DNA of 64,000 nt from Thelonectria olida (taxonomy: Eukaryota; Ascomycota; Sordariomycetes; Hypocreales; Nectriaceae): positions 930,001 to 994,000 of the forward strand of contig JAGPYM010000001.1 of NCBI GenBank assembly GCA_020736575.1, read 5' to 3'. A program made the position numbers and the translations under genes. Numbering within the stretch: the first letter of the stretch is position 1; each line of letters starts with the position of its first letter. The notes under the pieces were generated by a model that searched no databases, was not told the DNA's origin, and saw only the letters and a list, made by a program, of their open reading frames with translations. Below, one piece after another: positions 44,798 to 54,893 of the stretch.

Positions 44798-45250
44798 ATG
44801 AATCGCCTTTGTGCTGCTCACTACACCCATCTCTACTGAATGAGAAAACGGCAACCTCTGTCACCGTCTACTCTTGCGAGGACCCGGTAAACCTGTTCAA
44901 CCTTGATGGCCAAATATCAACTGCTCCCAGTTATCCCTGTGACCAAGCGGTCCATGGAGTCGGGTGCTGGGCATCATCTCATACCTATTCCTCCCGGAAC
45001 AACGCATGCGTGCCGTGGCGCTTCTGTCCACTCGCAGAATCTGAGCGAAAGGCAAGATGCTCCAATGCATCTTGGAACGTCCCTTGGACGAGGCATTGTT
45101 GTTGGCTGACTGCCCATCACATCCTCAGTCTTCCAAGTGACTCCACAGTTAGGCGAAATCCACTGCTTGTGGCTTCCTGCAGCTTTTCGTCGACTCCTCG
45201 ATTTTGCCGACTGTTGTCTCTTCTCTCACATTTATCCGCTCTTTATTGAT
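44798..45250 (+). pseudogene. Possible frame-broken small Cys-rich protein gene
   Basis: After a leader-like C/T-rich stretch, the ATG at 44798 opens MNRLCAAHYTHLY and then meets TGA (44837-44839). The next frame (+1 relative) continues with NEKTATSVTVYSCEDP and later YPCDQAVHGVGCW. The combination of Cys and His in a short protein behind a gene-like leader resembles small Cys-rich fungal proteins. I found no GT-AG intron that restores the frame. It may be a decayed gene, a gene I cannot splice correctly, or chance. Confidence 0.3.
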
Positions 45251-46344
45251 TGGATTTCCAGGTCTCATTCTGTACTCTCCAGACTGTCTCGAGAAGTCAA
45301 ACCTCGAGCTGGCTGTTCTGCGAATTGGGACGGCCGCATAGCCATGAGCCATCCACTTCTGCAAGTTTCCGCAGCTAGACCGGGCCGCATCGTCCCTTCA
45401 GCCTGTTCGGCGACCACTCGGGGCCCCTCCAGAACGCCATGGCTGGGTCATCGACCTACCAGAACTGGATACTGAAAAGAGGTCTTGTTCGCGATCGAGT
45501 ATTGGCTCACAACCAGGTAGCTGGGTTCGACTCCTTGCAAGCTCGAGGGTGTAGCTCGATCCTCCACGCAATACCCCAGCCCTAACGGTCGACTCGCACA
45601 GTGTCCAAGATATCATCTTCATACTCATCCCCTCCCTTGCTTAGCCATTCGGGGGATGTGCCAAACATCTGACTGTGGTGGTGGTTTTTAAGCTTGAACC
45701 GCGCATCGTCTTTTCTATTGGCTCGGCTGCTCCCGATACTCCCGCCGCTAGATCAATAGGTACGAACTGATGGGTGGACTGGAAACACTTCATCAGAGTG
45801 TCAACTTTCTAGGTCGCCGTCACGGTCAAGATTCGGGTGATTCCTTGGAAGCCCTCGGAGACCCGTTCTGCTTCGATGAACTCGAACCCAATCTGGACCC
45901 AAACACCTGCAGCCGAGGGTCCAGAAACGCTCCCGCGTCTGGACTTGCTTGCCCACTCCCCGCACGTTATCGAAGGACATGTTCCGCCAAAACGCACTGT
46001 GTAACGAGAACCCAAAGTCCTGTCAAGTAACCCTCTAGCACGGCGCGTTCCATCGGATATCTGCCTCTGCGGCCTGCATCTTGCTCTTTTCAGACAAGCC
46101 TTGGAGTGCGGTTTAGAGGCGTGACGAGCTGAGGGGCGGGGATCGAGATGAGTATCGGCTTCGGACCCTCGAGGCTTGCATGTCATCCCGGACATGACCT
46201 CAGTGATTGGGTCTCAGGTAACAACTGTGCACATGTTCATATCCTCATTGCGTAGCGACTCACTGGAACTCTTGTTGCCACTCCAGAGCTCTTGTTTCCT
46301 CGGTTGACCATCAATGAGAGAACAATTTGGTCCCGTCGTTCGTC

Positions 46345-46353
46345 TATAAAATA
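46345..46353 (+). promoter_or_regulatory. TATA box of the 74-residue gene
   Basis: TATAAAATA about 200 bp upstream of the ATG at 46554, with a second TA-rich element (tatatata) near 46413. A gttagt...tgatag segment between about 46459 and 46506 could be a short 5' UTR intron (inference). Confidence 0.45.
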
Positions 46354-46553
46354 GCCAGGTAGACCCGCGTAAATCTGATCAATCCATTTTCCATCAACAC
46401 CTTCCACAATCCCTATATATACATCAACTTCCCTTGGGCTCAGAGCTTCGACTCACGGTTAGTGATCCTGCTTAGTCCTTCTTCCATTGATCATTACCCT
46501 GATAGCTCACCCTCATAGACCACCTTGAAACCACCTACACTCAATAGCCCAAC

Positions 46554-46778
46554 ATGTGTGACTGGGAAGAATTCCTCTTTCTCTGCAACCACTCGACGCT
46601 TCGCCTCAAGTCCTACTGTCACTTTGCACGCAACGACCCCAACCACCAATGCTACGGGGTCAAAGTTCTTCGCAACTCGTGGCGCCAATGCGTGCCCTGT
46701 GAGAACTGTCTGGCTGGCGGCGGGCAGATGGCCACCATCCAGAGTGAGCAGAGCAACTCTAATGGTGGCTCGCAGTAA
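46554..46778 (+). CDS. Small Cys/His-containing protein, function unknown
   Basis: Single exon, 74 residues. The sequence MCDWEEFLFLCNHSTLRLKS opens the protein; CHFARNDPNHQCYGVKVLR and a CxxC (CENC) follow. The regular Cys/His pattern and lack of low complexity in residues 1-54 argue for a real metal-binding or disulfide-stabilised fungal small protein; the last 20 residues are polar. No signal peptide, so probably intracellular. A TATA box lies about 200 bp upstream. I recall similar short proteins in Pezizomycotina but no named function. Confidence 0.72.
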   Translation: MCDWEEFLFLCNHSTLRLKSYCHFARNDPNHQCYGVKVLRNSWRQCVPCENCLAGGGQMATIQSEQSNSNGGSQ

Positions 46779-47991
46779 GCCGATTGGTAATTGGGAAGAG
46801 AATATGTCCTTTGTGGGAGGAGGAAGCTGCCGATTTGATGACGTTCTTGAATTGAGTTTTGGTGACTGCATGGTCGCACATTTTCCTTCTATATATTAGC
46901 TACCTACTGTAAGGCGGTTGATTGCCAGATTGTCACAGGCGGTGTTGGACATGATGACATTGATAGTAAGATGAGTTTACTAAGACTGAAAATACACATT
47001 CGTTCATGGCCACATGTGTCCTCGATTGAGCCGCCGATGGTGAAGCCAGGACTGTTGTCCGTCCACACTTCCCTCGTTGCACAACCCACCACCTGTTCCA
47101 CGCAACATGTTGGGGAGACGTCCTGTATTTCGTGCTCCATAGACGCAGAGTGAAAAAAGAGCACGGCCGCATGCTCGCAGGCCAAGAAAGGGACTTGGAT
47201 GGTTTAGCCTGTGTCTAGAATCTGCCGCAGCTGTTGCACAAGGAGCTGGGGGGGGCGGCGTGCTTGTAACACGCCTCTTTCTCGTTTGCTCGTCACACGG
47301 GAAAAGCCATGTATTCCCTTTATGAGCGGGGAACACAGCATGTCCGTGGCTGAGTGTGGTGGAGCGGAGGTTTGGGTCCTGAATGTGCAGATATCGGCAA
47401 TGCTTTTGCAGCCTGAGAGAAGACACAGGAGAGGAGAGGAGAGGAAGCGGGAACCCCCCGTTCAGGGATAATGATACATGAGAGTGTATCACTCGAGGCA
47501 CCGAACTCGAGCTTTGCTGCATGATTGAGCAGCGCACAGCTGGAGAGATGACGGCAGCGATGGGTACAACGAGGCAGTGGAATAGTATGCTGTGACATTT
47601 CAGCTGACGTGAACCTAAGGGGTTGGAAATCGCACCGTTGAGGCGTCACGAAGTGTCTGACGCTCAGGGGGGCATTTCCCCCCCGAACACAAGCAGCACA
47701 GCAGCGGAGAATACAAAACGGTAAAACCGTCTCTTTTACAACGGAAATGACCTATATCAGAGACTCAAGGCGAGAGCAAGAGGAGGGGCGGCGGAGCAAG
47801 ACACACAACACAACGCAAGGGATACAGAGACACGCAACGCACGCGGGTGGAACAGTGTGGGAGAAAGACGACGGCATTTACCGTCCACGGCGAACGACAA
47901 GTAAAAAGGAAGTTCACAACTTGTTGCTGACTTGCTGCTGGCGCTGTTTCTGCTGCCTCTGCTGCTGCTGTGTGAGACGCGGCTCGGCTAG
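46779..47991. other. Intergenic region, convergent
   Basis: 1.2 kb between the 74-residue gene and the 3' end of the Dap1-like gene. Holds their 3' flanks; no supported gene. Confidence 0.5.
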
Positions 47992-48571
47992 TCAATCCAT
48001 GTTTGTGGCGCCCTCGACGACGCCGACGACGTTGTACCGCTTAGAAAAAAAGGTAACCCAGTCCGCCAAAACCGCCTTTTCCTTGTCCGACAGATCGTCC
48101 CATTCGGGGACGGCGTCTTCGGGCTTGGTCGATGTCTTGCCAAGGGCTCTGGAGGCGTCCTTGCCAGCAAAGACTAGGGACGGATGAACGCATTAGTGAA
48201 CGGGGTCGATGGTTGTGAGCAAGGGAAATGGGCTTTACCGTTGTATGAGGCTCCTGGGGCGTAGGCCTTGTTGCCAGTCACGTCGTAGACTTTGCCCTGT
48301 TGGAGGGGGCGGTGGGATTAGCATGCTGTCTTGTGTGGCGGCGGCGATGATTGGGGACATGGCATGGGAAAGGAGACGCATACTTTGATGGCCACATAGC
48401 ACTTCTCGCCCTCAGCTCCTGGTTGACAGCGGGTTAGCGATGCATGTTCTTGGTCCGAGGAGGGCGGGGGGTTGTGGTACCGTTTGACCTGGCGAGCTCC
48501 TCCTGAGAAATGGGATCGTCCTTGGGAGGGTTCAATTGGACGGCCGTCTTTGGCTCGAATCTGCCCGACAT
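47992..48571 (-). CDS. Dap1/PGRMC-like heme-binding cytochrome b5-fold protein
   Basis: Four exons on the minus strand: 48571-48481, 48418-48384, 48296-48239 and 48173-47992, giving 121 residues; introns of 62, 87 and 65 nt keep the frame. The protein is a cytochrome b5-like heme/steroid-binding domain: DDPISQEELARSNG, YVAIKGKVYDVTGNKAYAPG, then SYNVFAGKDASRALG. The Tyr of SYNVFAG matches the heme-ligating Tyr of the PGRMC1/Dap1 group rather than the bis-His of true cytochrome b5. Relatives support sterol-synthesis P450s and azole/damage resistance. No membrane anchor is visible, unlike animal PGRMC1. It is divergent from the Mgr3-like gene across 225 bp. Confidence 0.92.
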
Positions 48572-48796
48572 GATGGCGACGGTTGAAATGAAATATGCTG
48601 AGCTGTGAGATGAGATGAGTTGAGAATTGAGACTCTCTCCCTCCCCGGTTCCGTCATGACCTCGTTCCCGCACCACCCCCACCAAAAAGCCTCGGTCCCG
48701 GATTTGACCCGTGCTTATTGGTCCGCCAGCCCATGATTCGCATCGTCGACTTTGTTCCATCCTCAACTCAGCACCACCAGCTTCAAAACCAGCGCA
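48572..48796. promoter_or_regulatory. Shared divergent promoter, 225 bp
   Basis: The start codons of the Dap1-like gene (minus, 48571) and the Mgr3-like gene (plus, 48797) face away from each other across 225 bp, so promoters and 5' leaders must overlap here. Co-regulation is possible but not shown. Confidence 0.6.
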
Positions 48797-50431
48797 ATGT
48801 CGGTATCGGCCGTCGCCTCGCTGCGGCCCCTCCGAGGCCAATGCCTTCGCAATGCCTCCGCCGGTCTGCTGTCCGTCCAGATCAGGTCTCGTTCTGCGTC
48901 CATTCGCTTCAGCGCCGTGATACCCCTCCAACCCGCTCCAGGGCTCCGACAGCGACGATTTCAGTCCACCTCGAGCTCCAACGACGCCAGCAAAGACCTC
49001 GCCGATAAACGGAACCAGCTGCCGAATAAGCACCAGGCCGAGATGCGCCAAATAACATTTCGCAGCTTCGTCGCTCATCGGTTTGCAGGCGGCCTGCGCA
49101 GTCTGGTTGTGGCCCTGAGCCCGACCGGCATCAAGACAGCTTACAGCCAAAATCCTGGGACGCTGATTTTTGCAGTGAGCCTGTATGCTTTTATTCCATG
49201 GTGCATCTTCTCGCATCTCGGCCGCTAATCATGTGCTAGTCTCGCCATCGCCATGATGTTCGCCGGTTACACAGTCTATCTCTACTTTGCCTACTTCTAC
49301 CACTACCAGTTCACGAGATACCCCGACCCCATCGCCGCCTCCCTCCGGCGCGCCCTCTACTACACCAACCACGCCCCCGATGACGAGCTGGCCCTCAAGT
49401 ACTACAAGCGCGCCATGGAGCAGTGTGCCCAGTTTGGCCTGGATCCCTTCTCCGACGAGGTCCTGGGTATTCGAATCCAAACCACCGCCTGGCTGGAGAA
49501 GATCGGCAACTACGACGGCAGTGTTCACGTCCTCGAGTCTGTACTGGCAGATTGCAAGAAGTGGGTAGCTGTCATGGATCAATCCGTTCTGGACGGCAAG
49601 GTCGACAACGCCGGTAAACTCGTCACGCCCCCCTCTCAGCAACCCGAGACCTCAGAGGTTAAGAAGGAAACGGAGGCTGCTGCTGCCGAGAAAGCCGACG
49701 ACGGATTTGTACCAGAGAATCTTTGGCACAAGCGTCAGCGTCTGCTTTCCAAGTCCATCAAGGTCGCTCTCAAGCTAGGAGAATTGTACTCGGACGAGCA
49801 TGTTCTCGACCCAGACAAGTCTCAGGAGAAGCTCGTCTGGGTGGTTGAAACGACCTTGGCCGAGTTCCGTCGCCGCAAGAAGGAAGGAGTTAGGGAAGGT
49901 GAGGGAGATTGGCTCACCCCCGAGGAAACGGGTGCCACCCTCGAATCCCTCGGCCACGACTACGAGAGGCGGTCCCAGTTCCATCTCGCCATCCCTCTCT
50001 TCTTCCAGGCCCTCCGTCTCTGCGAGTCGCCTTGCCACCGCGCCGTCATCATGAACAACCTTGCCGCCACCTTTGCCCAGTATCCCCTCTTCTCCCCGGC
50101 CAACCCCGACCCGGCCCCAGAGGCCCTCCAAGAACTGTACAACACAGCAACCCCCACCACCCGCAAGGAGTGCCTCGAGTCCGCCCTCAACTGGTCCAAG
50201 AATGCTTACCAGCACGCCACGGACGTCAAGGGCGATGCCCGCACCCCCGAGTGTGACGAGGCATGTGCTGTGGCACTCTGCAACTGGGCTGACGTTGTCG
50301 CCATGATGGGAAACACCGAGCTGGCACGCAAGAAGTATAACCAGTGCATCGACATGAGTACCAAGCTTGGCTTTTCCCAGGGTGTCAAGCAAGCTCGTTC
50401 TGGCCTGAAAAAGCTCACCGAGACTGCGTAA
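48797..50431 (+). CDS. Mitochondrial TPR protein, Mgr3-like i-AAA adaptor
   Basis: Two exons, 48797-49182 and 49240-50431 (57-nt intron gtatgc...gctag with branch gctaat), 525 residues. The N-terminus is Arg/Ser-rich without acids (residues 1-~60), a mitochondrial presequence. A membrane segment lies at about 120-143 (LIFAVSLLAIAMMFAGYTVY), directly followed by the conserved YPDPIAASLRRALYYTNH. The rest is helical with tetratricopeptide repeats, e.g. DDELALKYYKRAMEQC, SQFHLAIPLFFQALRLC and NTELARKKYNQC. This matches yeast Mgr3, which with Mgr1 helps the i-AAA protease Yme1 select substrates in the inner membrane. Orthology is by layout and motif, not alignment. Confidence 0.85.
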
Positions 50432-50952
50432 AGCATGACTTGGGTCGAATATTTTTCTCTTTGTCGTGTATGATATGGCGGTTGTAGGTTAGAAGCTCTT
50501 CGGGACATGAAGCATCAATAAATGGTTCTGTTACTTCATAGAATTCTGCTCAAAGAGTATGCGGGTGGTCTTGATGGAAAGGATCCACCTCTTCTCTTGG
50601 AAATGGCTTTGACGTTGAGCACGGCCTTGGTAGCCAGGTACCAGTAGACAGCATGATGTATGAGTCAGGTGCCTGGGTAATAACAGTGCTTGTAGCGCTT
50701 GCAAGATCTACTCGTTTTGTTGAAGTGATAAAAACTTGATACTTCAATCATTCATATAGATAAAACCACCAACATAAGTGTCTGCGCCAAGAAAGGGCTT
50801 CCCGCTTGATAGCAATGCCCACAATCGCTCGCAAAATTGTCCCAGCCCTGAGCATCAGGCTGACACAAATCGAGCCTTTCATTCTAACCGTACGCCTGAC
50901 TCCTCCGTCCAATCCGTTCCATTACGTGCAATCCCAGTTCCCAGTTCATGAA
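50432..50952. other. Convergent spacer between Mgr3-like gene and rad52
   Basis: 521 bp between two convergent stop codons. Contains their 3' UTRs; AT-rich stretches near 50515-50545 and 50725-50765 could serve as polyadenylation regions. No ORF of note. Confidence 0.5.
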
Positions 50953-52637
50953 TTACGCCATCTTTTGCCTTTTCGCCTCCAAGCCATTCACTGATGACAC
51001 CCCAGTGGTTGGGCCGTTTGATGGGAGATCTGCCAAGGGTGGCCTCCCAGCGCCTACATCTCCAGGTGGTGGACGCTTCATGGTGGGTGGCCGATACGAT
51101 GATCTATTCGCAAGTGGGCTGCCCTGGCCGCCAGGTGCACCTAATCGGCGAGCTTGATCTAGTGATGGATTGACAACATTTCCTCGCGCGCTCTGGGAGC
51201 TAGGAAAGGATGGCCGAACCGGCGTGAAGCTGCTGGTATTGCCAACTGGTGTAAAGCCATTGGTGTTGCCAGCTGGTGCGGACGCTTGACTATTTGCCGG
51301 AGGCACGTGTTGACCGCTTTTGGAGACAGGCTTTGAAGAATTGTGATCGATCCCGGGGGTCTTCCGGATGGAAGGACTTTCCGCCTTGGGGTTGAAGGCT
51401 TGTTGTGCTTGAGGCATTGCGATGCGAGCATTAGCCACGCCTTGGATGGCATTCTCAGGTAGCTGATTGACTGCCTTGGCAGAAAAGAAGCCAACAGTCT
51501 CCGGCATGGCTCCAGTTTGGGGAGGAGGTGGACGGGGACCACTTGCTTGGTTTGGTGTCGTCGTACGGGGTACAGGCTGAGGTCGGTTAACCTGTTGGCC
51601 GACGTTCGAGGGGCCAGGACGAGATTGGGCTTGATTTGGAGTTTGAGGAGGGCGATTTGGAGGTGCTGCAGAGAATGGCCTGTTTGGTTGCTGGGCAGGG
51701 GGAGCCTGGGGGCGGGACTGGTTAAAAGCAGCTCGGTCACTCGGGGCCTGTCCAGTTGTGGATGTGGACAACATGACTTCGTCAGGGTGGCCGTCTTCTG
51801 GAACGCAGAAGTCGGCTTCGTCGAGTTCTACAACTATCATTCAGCCTGGAGTTCCTCAAAGCCATCTGAGGACATCATACCTCCAAGGAAGTCTTCGAAC
51901 GAGTCGGCCACTCCAGCAGGCTCCTTCTTAACAACCGTTGTCGTTGCCACCGGCCCGGCCGCTGAAGTGAACGGCGCCGGCTTCTGAGTCTCTTGCTTGA
52001 TAAAATCAGAGTGGCGATGGAGCTTGTTCTGATCAAATTTCTTGACGGGCTCGGCCTTCAACTTTGTAACCTGCTTGACGTAGTCCTTGTCATAGATGCA
52101 GTTTCCAAGTACATTGCCAAAACTTCGTAGCGCTCGCTTCATTCCGTCAGTTGTGCCTTCCTTCTTGGCCTTCTCGAAAGCCATGGCCTTGCCCTTTGCG
52201 TTCTCAATGGAGCCGTATCCGATGTCTTCGTGGTAAGTCCCATCTCGAAGGGTGATGCGGACGATGACGGACAAGCCGATACTAACGCGTTGGGTTTGAG
52301 GATTCTCGTCGGCGAAATCAACCTGAATGTTCTGAATCGATGACGACCATCCGTTGAAGCCGAAAACTTCATTTGCAAGTGTTATGCACTTCTCAGCGGT
52401 GAGGTAGTGGACTTTGGAACCGCCTGGACCGGCACGAGCAGAAATGTATTCGGGGCCAAGTTGTTTATCGAGTCGGGCAGCAATCGTAGCAATGTCCTTG
52501 GCAGTCCATTCTGATACGCGAGGTTTTGCCTCCTCAAAAGGGTTGGCAACAGCCTTGTGTTGGTCGCCTGGGCTATTTGCAAGGTTAGCAACATGAAGCG
52601 TCGAGATTTGAGAGGTGCGGACAACGTACGCAGGCAT
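50953..52637 (-). CDS. rad52: DNA repair protein Rad52
   Basis: Three exons on the minus strand: 52637-52630 (only 8 nt: MP and part of A), 52572-51881 and 51827-50953, giving 524 residues; introns of 57 and 53 nt. The product starts MPAPGDQHKAVANPFEEA. Residues ~25-185 are the Rad52/Rad22 DNA-binding and annealing domain, with LDKQLGPEYIS, KVHYLTAEKCITLANEVFGF and NGWSSSIQNIQVDF, and the MKRALRSFGNVLGNCIYDKD end. The C-terminal half is Pro/Gln/Asn-rich and disordered; in yeast this part binds Rad51 and RPA. Function: homologous recombination, loading Rad51 and annealing single strands in the nucleus. The Neurospora orthologue is mus-11. Confidence 0.96.
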
Positions 52638-54077
52638 GATGTAAAGCAAATTGACGCCTTCTATGTCGTCATCTATCTCAACGCTTCAGATAAAGAGAGA
52701 CGTATACAGCGAGACAAATAATCAGTGTCCAGCGAAGGAAGCCGTGTTGTTGCGACCAGGCCAGGCCGATGAGATTGTGTTTGAACGGGACGCGTCCCGC
52801 ACCAGGCGATCGCGTCGTCTGCCTAACTGACGGGAGAGCACGTGACGCGCTTTGAAATCGGGATCCACCCATGGGGAAGCGCCGAAGCGCCCCGTTGCGA
52901 CTGCCGGGACGTTCCCGCTGTGGAAGTTTCCTCGGCGCCTCAGGGTCCCCGTCTTGACCCACTGCCCAAAAACAGCTTTGATAGAGGTGAGTACTTTCCC
53001 GATAACGTCGTGTAAGCAGGTACCTACTGGCTGTGATGATTTTCGTTAAAGCAGCTGAACTTTAGTAGACTAATGTTTGAGAGTGTACGAACCATTGACG
53101 ATTCCCAACCCAAGACTGTACACTGTGCTGGTCGGGGAATGGTCTGAGCGAAACAGGCCTTAGATGACGACTTGACCAGCGTGTAGGGCATTGAATGATG
53201 TGCCAATACAAATACAACATTGCCGTCCAAGGCAGGCAGGTCTACTAAGATCTTCGTTCCTCGACCCACTGTCCGCTTTTTCACGAGAGAGCGGTACAGC
53301 CTCACGAGCGAGTATCATAGCAGCTCTCGTACACCTACCATGGGAATCACCAACTCTGGTCCATTGTGCATATTTTCACCAGGTACGCTCATGCTCGGGA
53401 CATGAAGCAAGACTTCATCTGCACCTTATCGAGTTAGGAATTGACAAGGGCATCGAGAGCGCTCCAGATCACAAATTTATTCGTAGAACCCCTTGCTCGA
53501 GGGAGATGAAGGACAACTGAACCCACTTAGAGCCCGTCTGGGGTCAACCGGCCGGGGGGATTCACAAGGTTCTTGGTCACATCGACATACTCTGCTTCAA
53601 CCGAATCATGCTAGGGAGCAATTGTAGACATGGGGTTAACTCTCACAAATTTGACGAGGACCAGGGCCAGGGATTACTACATCACGACAAGGGAAACTCA
53701 TTCAAATGCCGCCCAAACCACAGTGTGATTGTTACCCTCTCTTCGGGACTGAGACCTGGGAGATATTGGGCAAAAGCTAAGCTTGCTACCTATACATGAA
53801 TCATGCAAAGAACCCAACTAAAAACGAAAGGAAAGAAACCAAAACACATTAGAATCCCCACTACATACCAAAAGTGCAGAAAAGGGATATCAGTAAACGC
53901 AGACAAACGCCGTTCAACCTTGCCGGAACACGAAAGGGGATGCCGAAGAAAGTCTATGCCAGCCGTTGATACCAAAAGAAAGTCGTTGTACCGGTAAAGT
54001 CGTGATATGTGCAGTTGTGACTCGTCCAAAGCGCCGTTGTTATGCAATTGTCAATTCTTCCTGGGTGGAGGTTCGTT
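52638..54077. other. rad52 upstream region and spacer to sts1
   Basis: 1.4 kb. The first part is the rad52 promoter; the right end is the 3' flank of the minus-strand sts1 gene. No supported gene; open frames here are short and featureless. Confidence 0.5.
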
Positions 54078-54893
54078 CTACCATGGTCCAACTCGAACAG
54101 GAGCGCCAAACGTGCCCGACACCAACTGATCCAAGATGGAGTTGTTAGAGTCCGTGGGATTGGAAGAACCTCCGTTTCCGTTGGGGCCCATCCATCCGAC
54201 ATTATTGGTCATCGCATTTATCGCACGGGCAAGGCGTCCACCTGATTGTTCGTTATGTTGAGAAAGAGTACGATCCCACCCTCCGCTATGCAGGTTGAAG
54301 CCACCGCCTCGCTTAGCAGCCTCATCAATCACCAAAGCCCAGGCTTTAGATATCTCCTCGTATGCATTCTCCTTGTGGTGACGATAGGCCTGGGGGTCCC
54401 AATCCGGAAGCTTGTGGATAAGATTGGTGGCGCCATCAAGGAACTGGAGCGACTTATTGGGCTGAGTTTCGATAGGAGGCAAAAATTGGGGGGTAAAGTC
54501 GGAAAGGGCATCGATCAGGGCAACAAGGCTATCCTTCACTCGATAATATGTGTATTCTGGACTTGACTCCCCATAAGGAGCGGCCTCTTTGAGTTTCGTC
54601 ATGTAGCCATCCAAAAGATCCAGGGCGGAAGAAACCGTAGGACGAGGGGCGCCAGAGACAACTTCGTGTCCAATATCAGGATGGCGCTCGCATATCCGCT
54701 CGAGGACAGTTCGGAGTTGTTGGGTATCGAGGGTCTCAAGAAGTCGGGGAAGGGAGAGGGGCCGGCCGATCAGATCGTTTCCTCGCACTTTCTTCGAGGG
54801 TCGGGCTAGAGCTCGTGAGGAGATTGCTGGGGAGCTCTGAGGGGACATGGTCTCATCGCCATCATCGTCGGCTTTTCGCTTGCGGGTCGTCAT
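54078..54893 (-). CDS. sts1: Nuclear proteasome tether Sts1/Cut8
   Basis: Single exon, 271 residues, ATG at 54893. A basic N-terminus (TTRKRKADDD, and SKKVRG near 33) serves as a nuclear localisation signal. The Cut8/Sts1 fold follows: LLETLDTQQLRTVLERICER (helical dimerisation part), then a helix bundle with YYRVKDSLVALIDALSDFTP and the NLIHKLPDWDPQAYRHHKEN loop and KAWALVIDEAAKRGGG. The C-terminus is Asn/Gly/Ser-rich. Cut8 and Sts1 hold the 26S proteasome at the nuclear envelope and are themselves short-lived. Length and motif order match the family. The next gene upstream, a Nop13-like gene, is divergent and 2.9 kb away. Confidence 0.93.
   Translation of the reverse strand: MTTRKRKADDDGDETMSPQSSPAISSRALARPSKKVRGNDLIGRPLSLPRLLETLDTQQLRTVLERICERHPDIGHEVVSGAPRPTVSSALDLLDGYMTKLKEAAPYGESSPEYTYYRVKDSLVALIDALSDFTPQFLPPIETQPNKSLQFLDGATNLIHKLPDWDPQAYRHHKENAYEEISKAWALVIDEAAKRGGGFNLHSGGWDRTLSQHNEQSGGRLARAINAMTNNVGWMGPNGNGGSSNPTDSNNSILDQLVSGTFGAPVRVGPW

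Larger units (their letters stand above)
42822..46553. other. Intergenic region between the C2H2 gene and the small Cys/His gene
   Basis: 3.7 kb. The left part is the minus-strand promoter of the C2H2 gene. From about 44560 to 44797 is a C/T- and C/A-rich leader-like stretch in + orientation that ends in a good start context (gtcacaATGaa at 44798), followed by a broken coding stretch described separately. The right end holds the promoter of the 46554 gene. Nothing else is supported. Confidence 0.5.

Noticed and set aside
49183..49239. Two separate genes at 48797-49228 and 49253-50431
   Set aside because: A 57-nt GT-AG intron with a good branch site joins the frames and gives the expected presequence-membrane segment-TPR order.
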